From Oxalobacteraceae bacterium (GTDB taxonomy: Bacteria > Pseudomonadota > Gammaproteobacteria > Burkholderiales > Burkholderiaceae_D), in assembly GCA_021768485.1 (NCBI GenBank), contig JAIZVZ010000028.1, forward strand, positions 1 through 47,960: DNA of 47,960 bases, read 5' to 3'. The notes below the pieces were generated by a model. The model did no database searches. It saw nothing but the letters and a program-made list of their open reading frames with translations, and was not told the origin of the DNA. The position numbers were made by a program, and so were the translations under genes. This document shows, piece after piece, positions 16,457-25,882 of this stretch (positions within the stretch are counted from its first letter, which is position 1; the number at the start of each line of letters is the position of its first letter).

Positions 16457-16495
16457 CGGGCGGGCTCCCGCCCGCGGCCACAAGCGGCGGGCGGG
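16457..16495 (+). other. two competing hairpins between nifK and nifE
   Basis: CGGGCGGG (16457-16464) pairs with CCCGCCCG (16467-16474) across a tight loop. The same CCCGCCCG can instead pair with a second CGGGCGGG at 16488-16495. The two stems exclude each other. No T-run follows. It may be a processing site or a brake that lowers nifEN expression relative to nifDK. Confidence 0.6.
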
Positions 16496-16568
16496 GACAG
16501 CAGGAGCGATGGCGCGGCAGCGCCGCAATCGCCATTGCGAATGCAAATTTTGGCATGACGGAGGCACG

Positions 16569-17951
16569 ATGACCGCATTGAAAGCCAGGATACAGGACGT
16601 GTTCGACGAGCCGGCCTGCGACAAGAATACGGGCAAGAGCGAAAAAGAGCGCAAGAAGGGCTGTACCAAGCAATTGGCGCCCGGCGCCGCTGCCGGCGGT
16701 TGCGCCTTCGATGGCGCCAAGATCGCGCTGCAGCCGATTGTCGACGTCGCCCATCTGGTGCACGGCCCGATCGCCTGCGAGGGCAATTCCTGGGATAACC
16801 GCCATGCGCTGTCGTCGTCCTGCCAGACCTATCGCACCGGTTTCACCACCGATATCGGCGAGCTCGACGTCATATACGGCGGCGAAAAGCGGCTCTACAA
16901 GGCGATTCGCGAAATCATCGAAAAATACGATCCGCCGGCGGTCTTCGTCTATCAGACCTGCGTCACGGCGCTGGTCGGCGACGATATCGAGGCCGTCTGC
17001 AAGGCCGCTTCGGCCAAATTCAACAAGCCGGTCATCCCGGTCAATGCGCCCGGTTTTGCCGGCATCAAAAATCTCGGCAACAAGCTCGGCGGCGAGGCGC
17101 TGCTCGATTACGTGATCGGCACCGCCGAGCCCGACTATACGACGCCGTACGACCTCAACATCATCGGCGAATACAATCTGTCGGGCGAGCTGTGGCAAGT
17201 CAAGCCGCTCCTGGACGCCATGGGCGTGCGCGTGCTGTCCTGCATCAGCGGCGACGCCCGCTACCGCGAAGTGGCATATGCGCACCGCGCCAGGGCGGCC
17301 ATGATGGTCTGTTCGAAAGCGATGATCAATGTCGCCCGCAAGATGGAAGAACGGTATGCGATTCCGTTTTTCGAAGGGTCTTTTTACGGCATCGGCGACG
17401 TCTCCGACTCGCTGCGCGAAATCGCCAGGCTGCTGGTGCGGCAGGGCGCGCCCGGCGACCTGATCGGCCGCACCGAGGCGCTGATCGCGGCCGAAGAGGC
17501 GCGCGCCTGGGCCCGGCTCGAGCCCTACAAGGCGCGCCTGGCCGGCAAGCGCGTGCTGCTCATTACCGGCGGCGTCAAGTCGTGGTCGGTGGTGGCGGCC
17601 CTGCAGGAGGTCGGCATCGAGATCGTCGGCACCAGCGTCAAGAAGTCGACCAGGGAAGACAAGGAAAAGATCAAGGAAATCATGGGCGACGATGCCCACA
17701 TGATCGACGACATGACGCCGCGCGAAATGTACACAATGTTGAAGGAAGCGCGGGCCGACATCATGCTCTCGGGCGGGCGCTCGCAATTCGTGGCGCTGAA
17801 GGCGAAAATGCCGTGGCTGGACATCAACCAGGAACGCCACCACGCCTTTGCCGGTTATGAGGGCATGGTCACGCTGGTGCACGAAATCGACAAGACGCTG
17901 CACAATCCCGTGTGGCAGCAGGTGCGCCTGCCGGCGCCGTGGGAGCAATGA
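16569..17951 (+). CDS. nifE: NifE, FeMo-cofactor scaffold alpha subunit
   Basis: 460 residues, NifD-like. NifEN takes NifB-co and converts it, with Mo and homocitrate, to FeMo-cofactor. Features: [20 protein letters not shown] near the N-terminus, [19 protein letters not shown], and [26 protein letters not shown] directly before ATG 16569 gives the start. The stop lies next to the nifN start (TGATG), so nifE and nifN are co-translated, which fits an alpha2beta2 complex. Confidence 0.97.
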   Translation: MTALKARIQDVFDEPACDKNTGKSEKERKKGCTKQLAPGAAAGGCAFDGAKIALQPIVDVAHLVHGPIACEGNSWDNRHALSSSCQTYRTGFTTDIGELDVIYGGEKRLYKAIREIIEKYDPPAVFVYQTCVTALVGDDIEAVCKAASAKFNKPVIPVNAPGFAGIKNLGNKLGGEALLDYVIGTAEPDYTTPYDLNIIGEYNLSGELWQVKPLLDAMGVRVLSCISGDARYREVAYAHRARAAMMVCSKAMINVARKMEERYAIPFFEGSFYGIGDVSDSLREIARLLVRQGAPGDLIGRTEALIAAEEARAWARLEPYKARLAGKRVLLITGGVKSWSVVAALQEVGIEIVGTSVKKSTREDKEKIKEIMGDDAHMIDDMTPREMYTMLKEARADIMLSGGRSQFVALKAKMPWLDINQERHHAFAGYEGMVTLVHEIDKTLHNPVWQQVRLPAPWEQ

Positions 17952-19348
17952 TGGCTATTTTAAAGACAGTCGCCAAGGCGGCCGCCGTCAATCCGCTCAA
18001 GATGAGCCAGCCGCTCGGCGCGGCCTATGCCTTTCTCGGCATGAATCACTGCATGCCGGTGATGCACGGCTCGCAGGGCTGTACCTCGTTCGGCCTGGTT
18101 CTCCTGGTGCGCCATTTTCGCGAAGCCATTCCGCTGCAGACTACGGCCATGAATGAAGTCTCGAGCATCATGGGCGGCCTCGACAATATCGAAAAAGCCA
18201 TTCTCAACATCCGCCAGCGCGCCAAGCCCGACCTGATCGCGATCTGCTCGACCGGCCTGACCGAAACCAAGGGCGACGACGTCGATGCCTATCTGCGACT
18301 GATCCGCGGCCGCCATCCTGAGCTCGCCGATACCGCGCTGGTCTATGTCTCGACGCCCGATTATGTCGGCGCCTTCCAGGATGGCTGGGGCAGGGCGGTC
18401 GAAGCGATGATTCGCGCGCTGTGCGTGGCGCCTGCCGCCGATGCCGAGAAAAGACGGCAGGTGACGGTCCTGGCCGGCTGTCACCTGACGCCGGCCGATA
18501 TCGAAGAGCTGCGCGAAATCGTCGAATCGTTCGGCCTGCAGGCCATTGTGGTGCCCGATATCTCGGGCTCGCTCGACGGCCATATGTCGGATCAGTTCAG
18601 TCCGACGACGATGGGCGGCACCACGCTGGCCGAGATGCAGGCACTCGGCCTGTCGCTGGCAACGATAGCGGTTGGCGAGCAGATGCGCGCCGGCGCCAGC
18701 GCCCTGCAAGAGCTGACGGGCGTGCCCTTTGTCGTGTTCGAACGCCTGACCGGGCTCGAACCGAACGACCGCCTGCTGGCCTATCTGGCGCAATTGTCGG
18801 GGGCGCCGATTGCGCAAAAATACCGGCGCCTGCGCAGCCAGTTACAGGATGCCATGCTCGATGCGCATTTTTTCTTTGGCGGTAAAAAAGTCGCGATCGG
18901 CGCCGAGCCCGATTTGCTCATTGCGCTGTCGGCCTGGCTGATGGAAATGGGTTGCGTGATCGGCTGTGCGGTGACGACCACGGCGTCGCCCGGCTTTGCC
19001 GACCTGGCCATCGGCAATCTGCTGATCGGCGACCTCGAAGACCTCGAGCGCGGCGCCGCCGACTGCGACTTGCTGATCACGCATTCGCACGGGCGCCAGG
19101 CCGCAAGCCGTCTGCATATGCCGTTTCATCGGGCCGGCCTGCCGCTGTTCGACCGTCTTGGTGCCGGTCATCGCTTGTCGCTCGGTTACCGCGGCACACG
19201 TGGCCTGCTATTTGAAATCGGCAATCTGTGGCTGGCCGAAGATCATGCGGTCGCGGCCGACAGCTGGCAATTGCCGGCTTCGACGCTGGCCGCCTTGCCG
19301 CCGTCGGCGGCGGAATGTGGCGTTCCATCATTACAAGGAGTTTTCTGA
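17951..19348 (+). CDS. nifN: NifN, FeMo-cofactor scaffold beta subunit
   Basis: 465 residues, NifK-like. VNPLKMSQPLGAAYAFLGMNHCMPVMHGSQGC is the family start (written here in full only as a run of shorter motifs: PLKMSQPLGA, HGSQGCTSFG, VRHFREAIPLQTTAM). Two ATGs lie in series at 17948 and 17951; I prefer 17951 because GGGAG is then five bases away. The C-terminal half has GAEPDLLIALSAWLMEMGC. Its stop overlaps the nifX start by one base. Confidence 0.95.
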   Translation: MAILKTVAKAAAVNPLKMSQPLGAAYAFLGMNHCMPVMHGSQGCTSFGLVLLVRHFREAIPLQTTAMNEVSSIMGGLDNIEKAILNIRQRAKPDLIAICSTGLTETKGDDVDAYLRLIRGRHPELADTALVYVSTPDYVGAFQDGWGRAVEAMIRALCVAPAADAEKRRQVTVLAGCHLTPADIEELREIVESFGLQAIVVPDISGSLDGHMSDQFSPTTMGGTTLAEMQALGLSLATIAVGEQMRAGASALQELTGVPFVVFERLTGLEPNDRLLAYLAQLSGAPIAQKYRRLRSQLQDAMLDAHFFFGGKKVAIGAEPDLLIALSAWLMEMGCVIGCAVTTTASPGFADLAIGNLLIGDLEDLERGAADCDLLITHSHGRQAASRLHMPFHRAGLPLFDRLGAGHRLSLGYRGTRGLLFEIGNLWLAEDHAVAADSWQLPASTLAALPPSAAECGVPSLQGVF

Positions 19349-19758
19349 TGAAAATCGCATTTGCGACGCAAGACTTGCAGCGGGTCGATGCGCATTTCGG
19401 CTGGGCCAAGAATATCGCCGTCTACAACATCACGGCCGACGGTTACGATTTCGTCGAGACGTTTTGCTTCGATGGCGACTTGAAGGAAGACGGCGACGAA
19501 GACAAGCTGGCGCCGAAGATCGAGGCGATCAAGGATTGCGCCATCCTGTATGTGGCGGCAATCGGCGGTTCGGGGGCGGCGCGCGTGGTGGCCAATAAAA
19601 TCCATCCGGTCAAGGTCAACCAGGCCGAGGCGATTCTCGATCTGCTCGACCGCCTGCAGGAAGTGGTCAGCGGCACGCCGCCGCCATGGCTGCGCAAGGC
19701 CATGCAAAAAGGACAGGAGCGCACGCTCGACTTTGAAGAAGAGGCCAGCCATGACTGA
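19348..19758 (+). CDS. nifX: NifX, cofactor-precursor carrier
   Basis: 136 residues, NifX/NafY fold. It binds NifB-co and the VK-cluster and passes them between NifB and Nif[24 protein letters not shown], then [14 protein letters not shown] and a PPPWLRKAM helix near the end. The start overlaps the nifN stop (TGATG) with AAGGAG eight bases before. It overlaps the next gene by eight bases. Confidence 0.95.
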   Translation: MKIAFATQDLQRVDAHFGWAKNIAVYNITADGYDFVETFCFDGDLKEDGDEDKLAPKIEAIKDCAILYVAAIGGSGAARVVANKIHPVKVNQAEAILDLLDRLQEVVSGTPPPWLRKAMQKGQERTLDFEEEASHD

Positions 19759-20242
19759 TGCCACAATTGAATCTGCGCTTGAATCTGAAAATGCCGAAAA
19801 GGCGGCGCTCGCCACGCCCTTTGTGCAGGAGCTGGTCAAGCAGTGGCGCGCGCAAGACACGCACGGCGCCTGGAGCGGCAAGAGCGACGAGACCTTGCTG
19901 GCGCCCTACATCATCACGCGTGAGCAGCGGCGCGCGCTGCCCATCATCGGCGATCCCGATCCGGAAACCTTGTGGCGCCTGGAGCTGTTTTACAACGCAG
20001 TCGGCCTGGCGATCGAACGCCGCACCGGCAATATCGCAACGCCGATGATGAAAATGTCGCACGAAGGCTTCGGCCGCATGATTTTGACGGCCGGACGTCT
20101 GGTGGTGATCAACAAGCACTTGCGCGACGTCCATCGCTTCGGCTTCGAGAGCATGGAAAAGCTGGCGGCCGAAGGCGGCAGGCTGGTCGAGGCCGCCGTC
20201 GAGATGGTGCGCAGTTTCCCCGAAGTCGTCAATTTTTCTTGA
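19751..20242 (+). CDS. NifX-associated protein (DUF269)
   Basis: 163 residues, the protein usually called orf1 downstream of nifX. Family features: [53 protein letters not shown] and [21 protein letters not shown]. Soluble helical protein; thought to help FeMo-cofactor synthesis or Mo supply, without a proven reaction. Starts inside the end of nifX, so co-translated. Confidence 0.93.
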   Translation: MTDATIESALESENAEKAALATPFVQELVKQWRAQDTHGAWSGKSDETLLAPYIITREQRRALPIIGDPDPETLWRLELFYNAVGLAIERRTGNIATPMMKMSHEGFGRMILTAGRLVVINKHLRDVHRFGFESMEKLAAEGGRLVEAAVEMVRSFPEVVNFS

Positions 20243-20300
20243 TTCAAGCGCCGCTGTGCGGCGTAAATATGCTGGGCATTTTTTCTGAAAGGCGGCGGCG

Positions 20301-20498
20301 ATGAGCGATATCGAGACACTGAAGGCGCAGGTAAAAAAGCTCAACCAGCAGGCTACCGCGCTGAAAATGGATTTGCACGACCTGTCGGAGGACTTGCCGA
20401 CCGGCTGGGAAAAAATTCCCGACCTGGCCCGCCGCACTTTTGAAGCCCATGCCGCGCTGAGCCAGGCGCGGCTGGCGCTGGCGGCGGCCGGCGCCTGA
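20301..20498 (+). CDS. small nif protein of the CCE_0567 / orf2 family
   Basis: 65 residues, helical hairpin. [11 protein letters not shown]-type heptads at 1-30 form a coiled coil, then [20 protein letters not shown], the conserved end. It lies in the usual place between orf1 and fdxB. Function not known. GGCGGCG before ATG is a poor ribosome site, with AAAGG further upstream. Confidence 0.88.
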   Translation: MSDIETLKAQVKKLNQQATALKMDLHDLSEDLPTGWEKIPDLARRTFEAHAALSQARLALAAAGA

Positions 20499-20523
20499 GG
20501 ACGATAGAGAGAGGATTGGTGCC

Positions 20524-20829
20524 ATGACAACTTTTACGGTAAAGCTGCCCGGTGGCCAATTATGGACGCCGCAATTTGTCGGCAGCATCAACGAAGACAA
20601 ATGCATCGGTTGCGGCCGCTGTTTCAAGGTCTGCGGGCGCGATGTGCTCGAACTGGTGGGGCTGAACGAAGACGGCGAGCGGATCGCCATCGACCCCGAT
20701 GACGACGAAGACGAGGAATACGAAAAAAAAGTCATGACGGTGGCGCATCGCGAGCTGTGCGTCGGCTGCGAGGCTTGTTCGAAGATCTGTCCGAAAAAAT
20801 GCTATACGCATGGCGCGGCCGAATTGTGA
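20524..20829 (+). CDS. fdxB: nif-specific ferredoxin III, 2[4Fe-4S]
   Basis: 101 residues. Ligands C27, C30, C33, C37 and C79, C82, C85, C89, plus an extra C93. Between the two clusters is an acidic run (about 58-67, nearly all Asp and Glu), which is usual in FdxB. Starts with a beta-rich segment [18 protein letters not shown]. It is encoded before nifQ as in other proteobacterial nif operons; likely an electron carrier for cofactor assembly or nitrogenase. Confidence 0.94.
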   Translation: MTTFTVKLPGGQLWTPQFVGSINEDKCIGCGRCFKVCGRDVLELVGLNEDGERIAIDPDDDEDEEYEKKVMTVAHRELCVGCEACSKICPKKCYTHGAAEL

Positions 20830-20895
20830 TTGCGGTTGACGGTTGCGCCGCCGCCGGCATGAACCGATTTTTTAATTGCGATGAAGGGGAAGGCC

Positions 20896-21471
20896 ATGTC
20901 TGTTACCGAAGCCGGATATGTGGAATTGATCGAGGCGGCGCGCCATCCCCAGAATACCGTCACGCTGGCCTTTGCCGGTCTGATCGCGCTGGCGCCGCAA
21001 CGGCCTGCGCCGTATGACGTGCCGATTGCGGCGCTCGACGACAGGGCGCTGGCGGCGATTCGCGAATGCTATTTCCCCGGCCTTGCTTGCGCGCTCAAGG
21101 CCGGCAGCGGCTCGCCGCGGGTGTTCAACAAGTTTGACGAATTCGAAGACTTGCTGGCGCTGCTGATCGATTACCGCACCGAGCCCGATCTCGAAAGCAC
21201 CTGGCTGGCGCACGCGATCGCGACCGCCTGCATGGGCGCCAATCATCTGTGGCAAGACATGGGCTTGCCGAGCCGTTCGGCATTGTCGTGGCTGATCTCG
21301 CACCATTTCAGCGGTCTGGCTGCACGCAATAGCGGCGACATGAAATGGAAAAAATTTTTCTATCGTCAGCTATGCGAACGCCAGGGCATGCAGGCGTGCG
21401 CCGTGCCGAGCTGCGGCGAGTGCGCCGATTATCTGCATTGTTTCGGACCGGAAGAGGGGACGCCGAGCTGA
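20896..21471 (+). CDS. nifQ: NifQ, molybdenum donor for FeMo-cofactor synthesis
   Basis: 191 residues. NifQ carries a Mo-Fe-S cluster and gives Mo to NifEN. The C-terminal ligand motif Cx4CxxCx5C is present at C168, C173, C176 and C182. The NHLWQDMGLPSRSALSWLI segment is typical. I take ATG 20896, because GAAGGGGAAGG is just upstream; an ATG at 20881 is in frame but lacks a ribosome site. Last gene of the structural operon. A 6-bp hairpin without a T-run follows at 21483-21499, facing the convergent FUSC gene. Confidence 0.94.
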   Translation: MSVTEAGYVELIEAARHPQNTVTLAFAGLIALAPQRPAPYDVPIAALDDRALAAIRECYFPGLACALKAGSGSPRVFNKFDEFEDLLALLIDYRTEPDLESTWLAHAIATACMGANHLWQDMGLPSRSALSWLISHHFSGLAARNSGDMKWKKFFYRQLCERQGMQACAVPSCGECADYLHCFGPEEGTPS

Positions 21472-21527
21472 AGGCGGGGCGGCGCCAGGCCTTCTGGCGG
21501 CCGGTGCCGCGCCGCTTGCCTGCCCAG

Positions 21528-22661
21528 TCAGCTGTCCGCTTCGCTGAGCGGCAGATAGCGGTGAAACAGCAGCCGCACCGGTTCCAGCAACACCATGCCG
21601 AACAGAATGCCTATCATGCGGCTGACGCCTTGGCCCGGGTCGACATTGCTATAGCTGTCCGGCACCAGCACAACCAGAAACGCCAGCGTGAACTGGGTGC
21701 CGACATAGCCGATGCCCATATTGCCATTTTCGATATGCCGGCCGACGATGACGCCGGCACAGACCGCGAGCGTCATCGCCACCGGCGAACTGCTGCAGAT
21801 TAGTAAAATACCGGTGGCAAGCAAGCCGCCGACGCTGCAGCCGACGAAGCGGTGGATCAGCTTGGCGGTGGTCGGGCGCATGGTCGCCACGCTGGCCAGC
21901 GGCACGATCATGACGGTCATGATGGTGATGCTCGACTGACTGAGCGACTCGATGTGGAACCACTGCCAGATCCAGGGAATCAGACCGAGTGCGACCGCGC
22001 CTTGAATTGCGTGAAAAAACGCGGCCTTGTGCCATAGCAGGCGCTTGCGCGGCGTGCTCGGCGGCGGCAGTTTGGCGGCGGCCGGCAGCCGGTGCCGGAT
22101 CGTGGCCGCAGACAGGATGCTGATGGCCATTGCCGCCAGCGCGCCGACGCAGACTTCGAGAAAGCGCGCCTTGGCGAACAGGTCGACCGATTCGTGCGGA
22201 TACTCCATGCCGTCGATGGCCACCATGCAAAATGTCAGGCCCGTAAACAGCCAGGCATAGCCTTTATCGCTGATCAGGGCAAAATAAATCGTGATGGCGC
22301 CGGTCAGCGCCAGCGCCGCACTGAGCAGCAAGGACGAGCCCGCCACCTGATCGGCCAGCAGGCAGGCAAAGGCGGCGCCGGCGGCCGTGCCGATGATGCG
22401 CAAATGACCGCGCCGCAGGCTGATTTCGAGGTGCGAGCGCATGACCATATAGGCGCTGAAGGCGGCCCAGCTGACGTTTCTCGTTCCTAATATGTGGGCA
22501 AAGCCGATCGCCAGCAAGACGGCCAGCACGCTTTCCATTTCATCGATGGTGCGCAGACCGTATTCGGGCCAGGAACGGAAGTCCTGGAAAATGCGGCCGG
22601 CAATCTGGCGCATTGTGGTGACGCGCTGCTTGAGGCGCGATATTGTTGTTATTGCATCCAT
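21528..22661 (-). CDS. FUSC-family inner-membrane protein, probable aromatic acid exporter
   Basis: 377 residues. Two blocks of hydrophobic helices (about 45-180 and 215-360) around a short polar stretch rich in Pro, Arg and Lys, as in shortened FUSC/AaeB-like efflux proteins. Motifs NVSWAAFSAYMVMRSHLEISLRRGHLRIIGTAAG in part, and PLASVATMRPTTAKLIHRFVGCSVGG, which resembles the family repeat. It converges with nifQ and is not part of a nif operon. Substrate unknown. Confidence 0.85.
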   Translation of the reverse strand: MDAITTISRLKQRVTTMRQIAGRIFQDFRSWPEYGLRTIDEMESVLAVLLAIGFAHILGTRNVSWAAFSAYMVMRSHLEISLRRGHLRIIGTAAGAAFACLLADQVAGSSLLLSAALALTGAITIYFALISDKGYAWLFTGLTFCMVAIDGMEYPHESVDLFAKARFLEVCVGALAAMAISILSAATIRHRLPAAAKLPPPSTPRKRLLWHKAAFFHAIQGAVALGLIPWIWQWFHIESLSQSSITIMTVMIVPLASVATMRPTTAKLIHRFVGCSVGGLLATGILLICSSSPVAMTLAVCAGVIVGRHIENGNMGIGYVGTQFTLAFLVVLVPDSYSNVDPGQGVSRMIGILFGMVLLEPVRLLFHRYLPLSEADS

Positions 22662-23053
22662 TGCAGATCCATCAGGCCATGACTATTTCGTTGTCTAGTG
22701 CTCTTTTTGACTTCTACACCGAGCATTCTTTAAGGCATCCTCAGGAGCCGATTTTTTCAGTTCGCCACGCAGATCAGCGTTCGCACACGACGTGCCACCA
22801 AGCGCATGACCATTCAAGCGAATGGAAGACCTGAAACATGCGGAGTGTGGCAGACCTGAGCCATTGTGTAAACCGGGACCACCTGGCCGGTCTAAATCGC
22901 TAGGCAATATTCCATACCGCATTGGGGAAATACGATATCACAAAATTTATGGCGGCATAAATGAAGCAATGCCAAAAAGTATGAAAAATTGTGTAATTGG
23001 CCCGGGCACGCCGGCCTTGGCAAACGCTTTTTCGCTCGCCGCCTGTGCGATGT
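22662..23053. other. intergenic region, no gene supported
   Basis: 392 bases between the FUSC start and the end of the small minus-strand gene. An open frame at 22822-23082 (plus) has no family features or ribosome site and I do not call it. The stretch 22910-23000 is relatively A+T-rich. Probably the FUSC promoter region; no clear element seen. Confidence 0.5.
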
Positions 23054-23404
23054 TTACGCTTCCAGCGCATGCAGTGCCGTGATTTCCGTGCCTTGCCGGA
23101 TGCGCTTGCGGCAGTGGTCGAGCTGGTCACTGGCGACTTTCAGCTTCAGCCAACTGCCGTCGGTCAGGCGCCAGGCCAGGACTTGTTCTTCATAGACATC
23201 GACTTCAAGCGGGAATTCGTCGGCATCGAAGCGCTGCTCGCTCAGCGTAAAGGCATGCCGGTAATAACAGCGCCGGCCGTCGCGGTCGAAACCATGGCTC
23301 TTGCTGGCCTGGGCCGAGTGGTCGACATGCGATTCGACGCGAACCGGCGGCACGATTTTTTCCCGATATTGCTGCGGTATGTCAGCCATGCTGTAGTGTT
23401 CCAT
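23054..23404 (-). CDS. small unknown protein, last of the fix-side genes
   Basis: 116 residues, not recognised. GAGGGGGAG four bases before ATG 23404 sets the start; longer in-frame versions up to 23587 lack one. Contents: MEHYSMADIPQQYREKIVPP, then HVDHSAQASKSHGFDRDGRRCYYRHAFTL and a beta-rich second half (FPLEVDVYEEQVLAWRLTDGSWLKLKV). One cysteine. A sigma-54-like element 173 bases upstream suggests nif-type control. The second half looks like a ligand-binding or adaptor domain, but no function can be given. Confidence 0.65.
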   Translation of the reverse strand: MEHYSMADIPQQYREKIVPPVRVESHVDHSAQASKSHGFDRDGRRCYYRHAFTLSEQRFDADEFPLEVDVYEEQVLAWRLTDGSWLKLKVASDQLDHCRKRIRQGTEITALHALEA

Positions 23405-23685
23405 GATGCTCCCCCTCGGTCTGTATGGATTGCCGTTTCCGTTGGCAAGGCCCGGCGTTGTTGGTGGCAAAGCCGACATTTGCGACGTTATATTGTGGTG
23501 TATATAACGATGGCGCCGCCAAGCGCGCAAGCCATGCTTATATTCACGGTTATAAGCACGCTTACAAGTACCCTGAAGCAAATTCAATGCCAGTCCGGGG
23601 CGCCGGTTGTAGCCGGTTTCATGCCCTGTATTGCGGGTATTGCGGATATGGCGTGTTCATGCCGACTTTATGTTGCTTTGCCTCG
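23405..23685. other. leader region of the small unknown gene
   Basis: 281 bases holding a candidate sigma-54 promoter at 23577-23592 and, if it is used, a leader of about 160 bases. The leader has loosely repeated TTATA/TATA-type and CACG motifs at 23490-23570. No further gene. Confidence 0.5.
23577..23592 (-). promoter_or_regulatory. candidate sigma-54 promoter before the small unknown gene
   Basis: Minus strand TGGCAT-N5-TTGCT, one mismatch to TGGCAC-N5-TTGCW. No TGT-N10-ACA site was found in the 150 bases upstream. Confidence 0.55.
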
Positions 23686-24168
23686 TCAGCAAGCGGAGCC
23701 ACGCAGCAAGTCGGCGATAACGGCGGCACCGACGCTGTCGCCGGGGTCGAGTTCGGCCAGCTTGACCAGTATGGCGCGGCTGTCGTCGACGTGCCCGCGG
23801 CGCAGGCAGATGAAGGCCAGCGCTTTCAGGCTGAACAGGTAAAAATGCGCGGGCCCGGCATGCGCGTGCCAGTCGGCGCTGTCGGCGCGGGCCAGGCGCC
23901 AGTCGGCGTCGAAACCGCCGGCGCGCGCGGCGGCCTGCAGCGCCCGCAACACGACTTGCCCGGCCCGCTCGAGCTGTTTTTTGTGGAAATAGAACTTGTA
24001 CAGTGCAAAATAGACCGGCAGGCAGTCCGGGTCGATCGCTTGCGCCGTCCACAGAATCGCTTCGGCGCGCGCGCTCTGGCCGTGAGCTGCGGCCGCTTCA
24101 TGCAGCAGGCGCTCGATGGCCGGCGACAGATGTGCGCCGGAGGCCGGATAGCCGAGGAAAGGCGCCAT
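23686..24168 (-). CDS. TPR-like protein at the end of the fix operon
   Basis: 160 residues, all-helical and alanine-rich, with tetratricopeptide-like spacing: ILWTAQAIDPDCLPVYFALYKFYFHKKQLERAGQVVLRAL in part, then LKALAFICLRRGHVDDSRAILVKLAELDPGDSVGAAVI in part. No signal peptide. It follows fixX by 54 bases on the same strand, so is probably co-transcribed with fixABCX. I recall TPR-type genes at this place in other diazotrophs. Likely a protein-protein adaptor; partner unknown. Confidence 0.75.
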   Translation of the reverse strand: MAPFLGYPASGAHLSPAIERLLHEAAAAHGQSARAEAILWTAQAIDPDCLPVYFALYKFYFHKKQLERAGQVVLRALQAAARAGGFDADWRLARADSADWHAHAGPAHFYLFSLKALAFICLRRGHVDDSRAILVKLAELDPGDSVGAAVIADLLRGSAC

Positions 24169-24222
24169 GGTCGGTTCGGATGCGCGTTTTCAGAAAAAAT
24201 TCAAGTCGATTTCAGACCAATT

Positions 24223-24516
24223 TCAACCGAACTTGAACAGAATGCCATAGCCGCCGCGCGGATACTCCCAATTGACGTTGCGGTGCTCGGTGCAGATGAT
24301 GCGGCAGGTGCCGCACTCGAGGCAACCGTCGGTGGTCAGCAGGATCTGGCCGCCGCCTTCCAGCGTATAACAACCGGCCGGGCAGCATACGAGGCATTGC
24401 TGGCTCTTGCATTCGTCGCTGCAAACGCGCTGATCCTTGATTTCGATGTGCGGCTTGCCGCCGTCGACCTTGTAGCGGTTCTGGAACAGTTTTTCCTCGA
24501 CTTTGACGGTACTCAT
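24223..24516 (-). CDS. fixX: FixX, ferredoxin-like subunit of the FixABCX electron-bifurcating complex
   Basis: 97 residues. Cysteine-rich core with VCSDECKSQQCLVCCPAGC and DGCLECGTCRIICTEH, the pattern of FixX and of the ETF-QO C-terminal ferredoxin domain; it carries [4Fe-4S] cluster(s). The ATG at 24516 overlaps the fixC stop by four bases (ATGA), so the two are co-translated. In FixABCX it takes electrons from FixC to a ferredoxin or flavodoxin for NifH. Confidence 0.95.
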   Translation of the reverse strand: MSTVKVEEKLFQNRYKVDGGKPHIEIKDQRVCSDECKSQQCLVCCPAGCYTLEGGGQILLTTDGCLECGTCRIICTEHRNVNWEYPRGGYGILFKFG

Positions 24517-25808
24517 TCGAAAGCCCTCCACATCTTGAAGGCGTCGCCCATCATGCCGAACAGCGAACGCTTTTCTATGAAATTGCGCCGGATCTGGCGC
24601 TCCTTGGACTTCTTGTCGACGCCGTCGACATGCAGCATGGTGTGCGCGGCCTGGTTCAGCAATTGCGGGTAAGTGCCCAGCAATTGCGGATTGCGATGGA
24701 AGATGCCGGTCATGTTGCGGTACTTCTTCATGTCCTTGAGGACATAGCTGGCGTCGAGCGCGCTGCGGTAGCGCGCCAGGTTCTTGGCCGTGAACGGCTT
24801 GTCTTCGGCGCGCAGGGCGACAATCGTCTCGGCCGCCAGGCAACCGCTGGTCATGGCCAGATTCGAGCCTTCGCGATGCACGGCATTGACGAACATGGCC
24901 GAATCGCCGGCCACCATCCAGCCCTCGCCATAAATTTTCGGGATCGAGTTGTAGCCGCCTTCGGGAATCAGATGGGCCGAATATTCCTTCATTTCGCCGC
25001 CGGCCAGCAGCGGCGCGATGGCCGGATGGGCTTTCATCTCTTCGAGCAGCTGGTAGGGCGTGCATTTCTGCTTCTTGAAGTCGGACAGCATGCAACCGAC
25101 GCCGATGGTCAGCGATTCGCGGTTCGTATACAAAAATCCGGTGCCCATCATGCCCCTCGTATGGCCGACCGTTTCGATCACCACGCCGGCCTCGCCCGCG
25201 ACATTGAAGCGGCTCTCGATGGTTTCCTGCGGCATGAAATGGATTTCCTTGACCGCCAGCGCCACTTCTGCGGGATCGAGTTCGGGCCGAAAGCCGGCCT
25301 TGCGGGCCAACATCGAGTTGACGCCGTCGGCCAGCACCACGACGTCGGCATACACGGCGCCGCCCTGGCGGTCGGTCTGCACCCCGACTACGCGCTCGCC
25401 GTCCATGATCAGGTTGCTGACCGTGGTTTCGCAGATCAGCAGGGCGCCGGCCTGTTCCACTTTTTGCGCGAACCACTTGTCGAACTGCGCGCGGATGATG
25501 GTGTAGCGGTTATACGGCGGCTTGTTGAAGTCTTCGGAGCGGTACTGGCCGCCGACATAGGACTGGTCGTCGAGCATCCACATGCGTTGCTCGACGATGT
25601 GGCGCTCGAGCGGCGCTTCGTCGCGAAAGTCGGGAATGATGCGCTCGAGCGCGTCCGAATACAAAATCGCACCTTGCACGTTTTTCGACCCCGGATATTC
25701 GCCGCGCTCGATCAGCAACACTTTCAGGCCGGCCTTGGCCATGGTATAGGCGCAGGCATTGCCGGCAGGGCCGGCGCCGACCACGATGGCGTCAAATCTT
25801 TCAGTCAT
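24513..25808 (-). CDS. fixC: FixC, flavoprotein (ETF-quinone oxidoreductase type)
   Basis: 431 residues. N-terminal FAD-binding VVGAGPAGNACAYTMAKAG, then a GD motif near 295 (GWMVAGDSAMFVNAVHREG). With FixA and FixB it takes part in flavin-based bifurcation: NADH is oxidised, one electron reduces quinone and one a low-potential ferredoxin. GAGGAG six bases before ATG. Overlaps fixX by four bases. Confidence 0.96.
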   Translation of the reverse strand: MTERFDAIVVGAGPAGNACAYTMAKAGLKVLLIERGEYPGSKNVQGAILYSDALERIIPDFRDEAPLERHIVEQRMWMLDDQSYVGGQYRSEDFNKPPYNRYTIIRAQFDKWFAQKVEQAGALLICETTVSNLIMDGERVVGVQTDRQGGAVYADVVVLADGVNSMLARKAGFRPELDPAEVALAVKEIHFMPQETIESRFNVAGEAGVVIETVGHTRGMMGTGFLYTNRESLTIGVGCMLSDFKKQKCTPYQLLEEMKAHPAIAPLLAGGEMKEYSAHLIPEGGYNSIPKIYGEGWMVAGDSAMFVNAVHREGSNLAMTSGCLAAETIVALRAEDKPFTAKNLARYRSALDASYVLKDMKKYRNMTGIFHRNPQLLGTYPQLLNQAAHTMLHVDGVDKKSKERQIRRNFIEKRSLFGMMGDAFKMWRAFE

Positions 25809-25882
25809 ATTGCTCTCCTCGATATTGAATCGACGTCTTTCGCCGTCGTTATTTCGCCATCACTATTTCGCCATCCCATTGC

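Noticed and set aside
22822-23082. 86-codon plus-strand frame in the gap beside the FUSC gene
   Set aside because: No ribosome site, no recognisable motif, composition like non-coding DNA.
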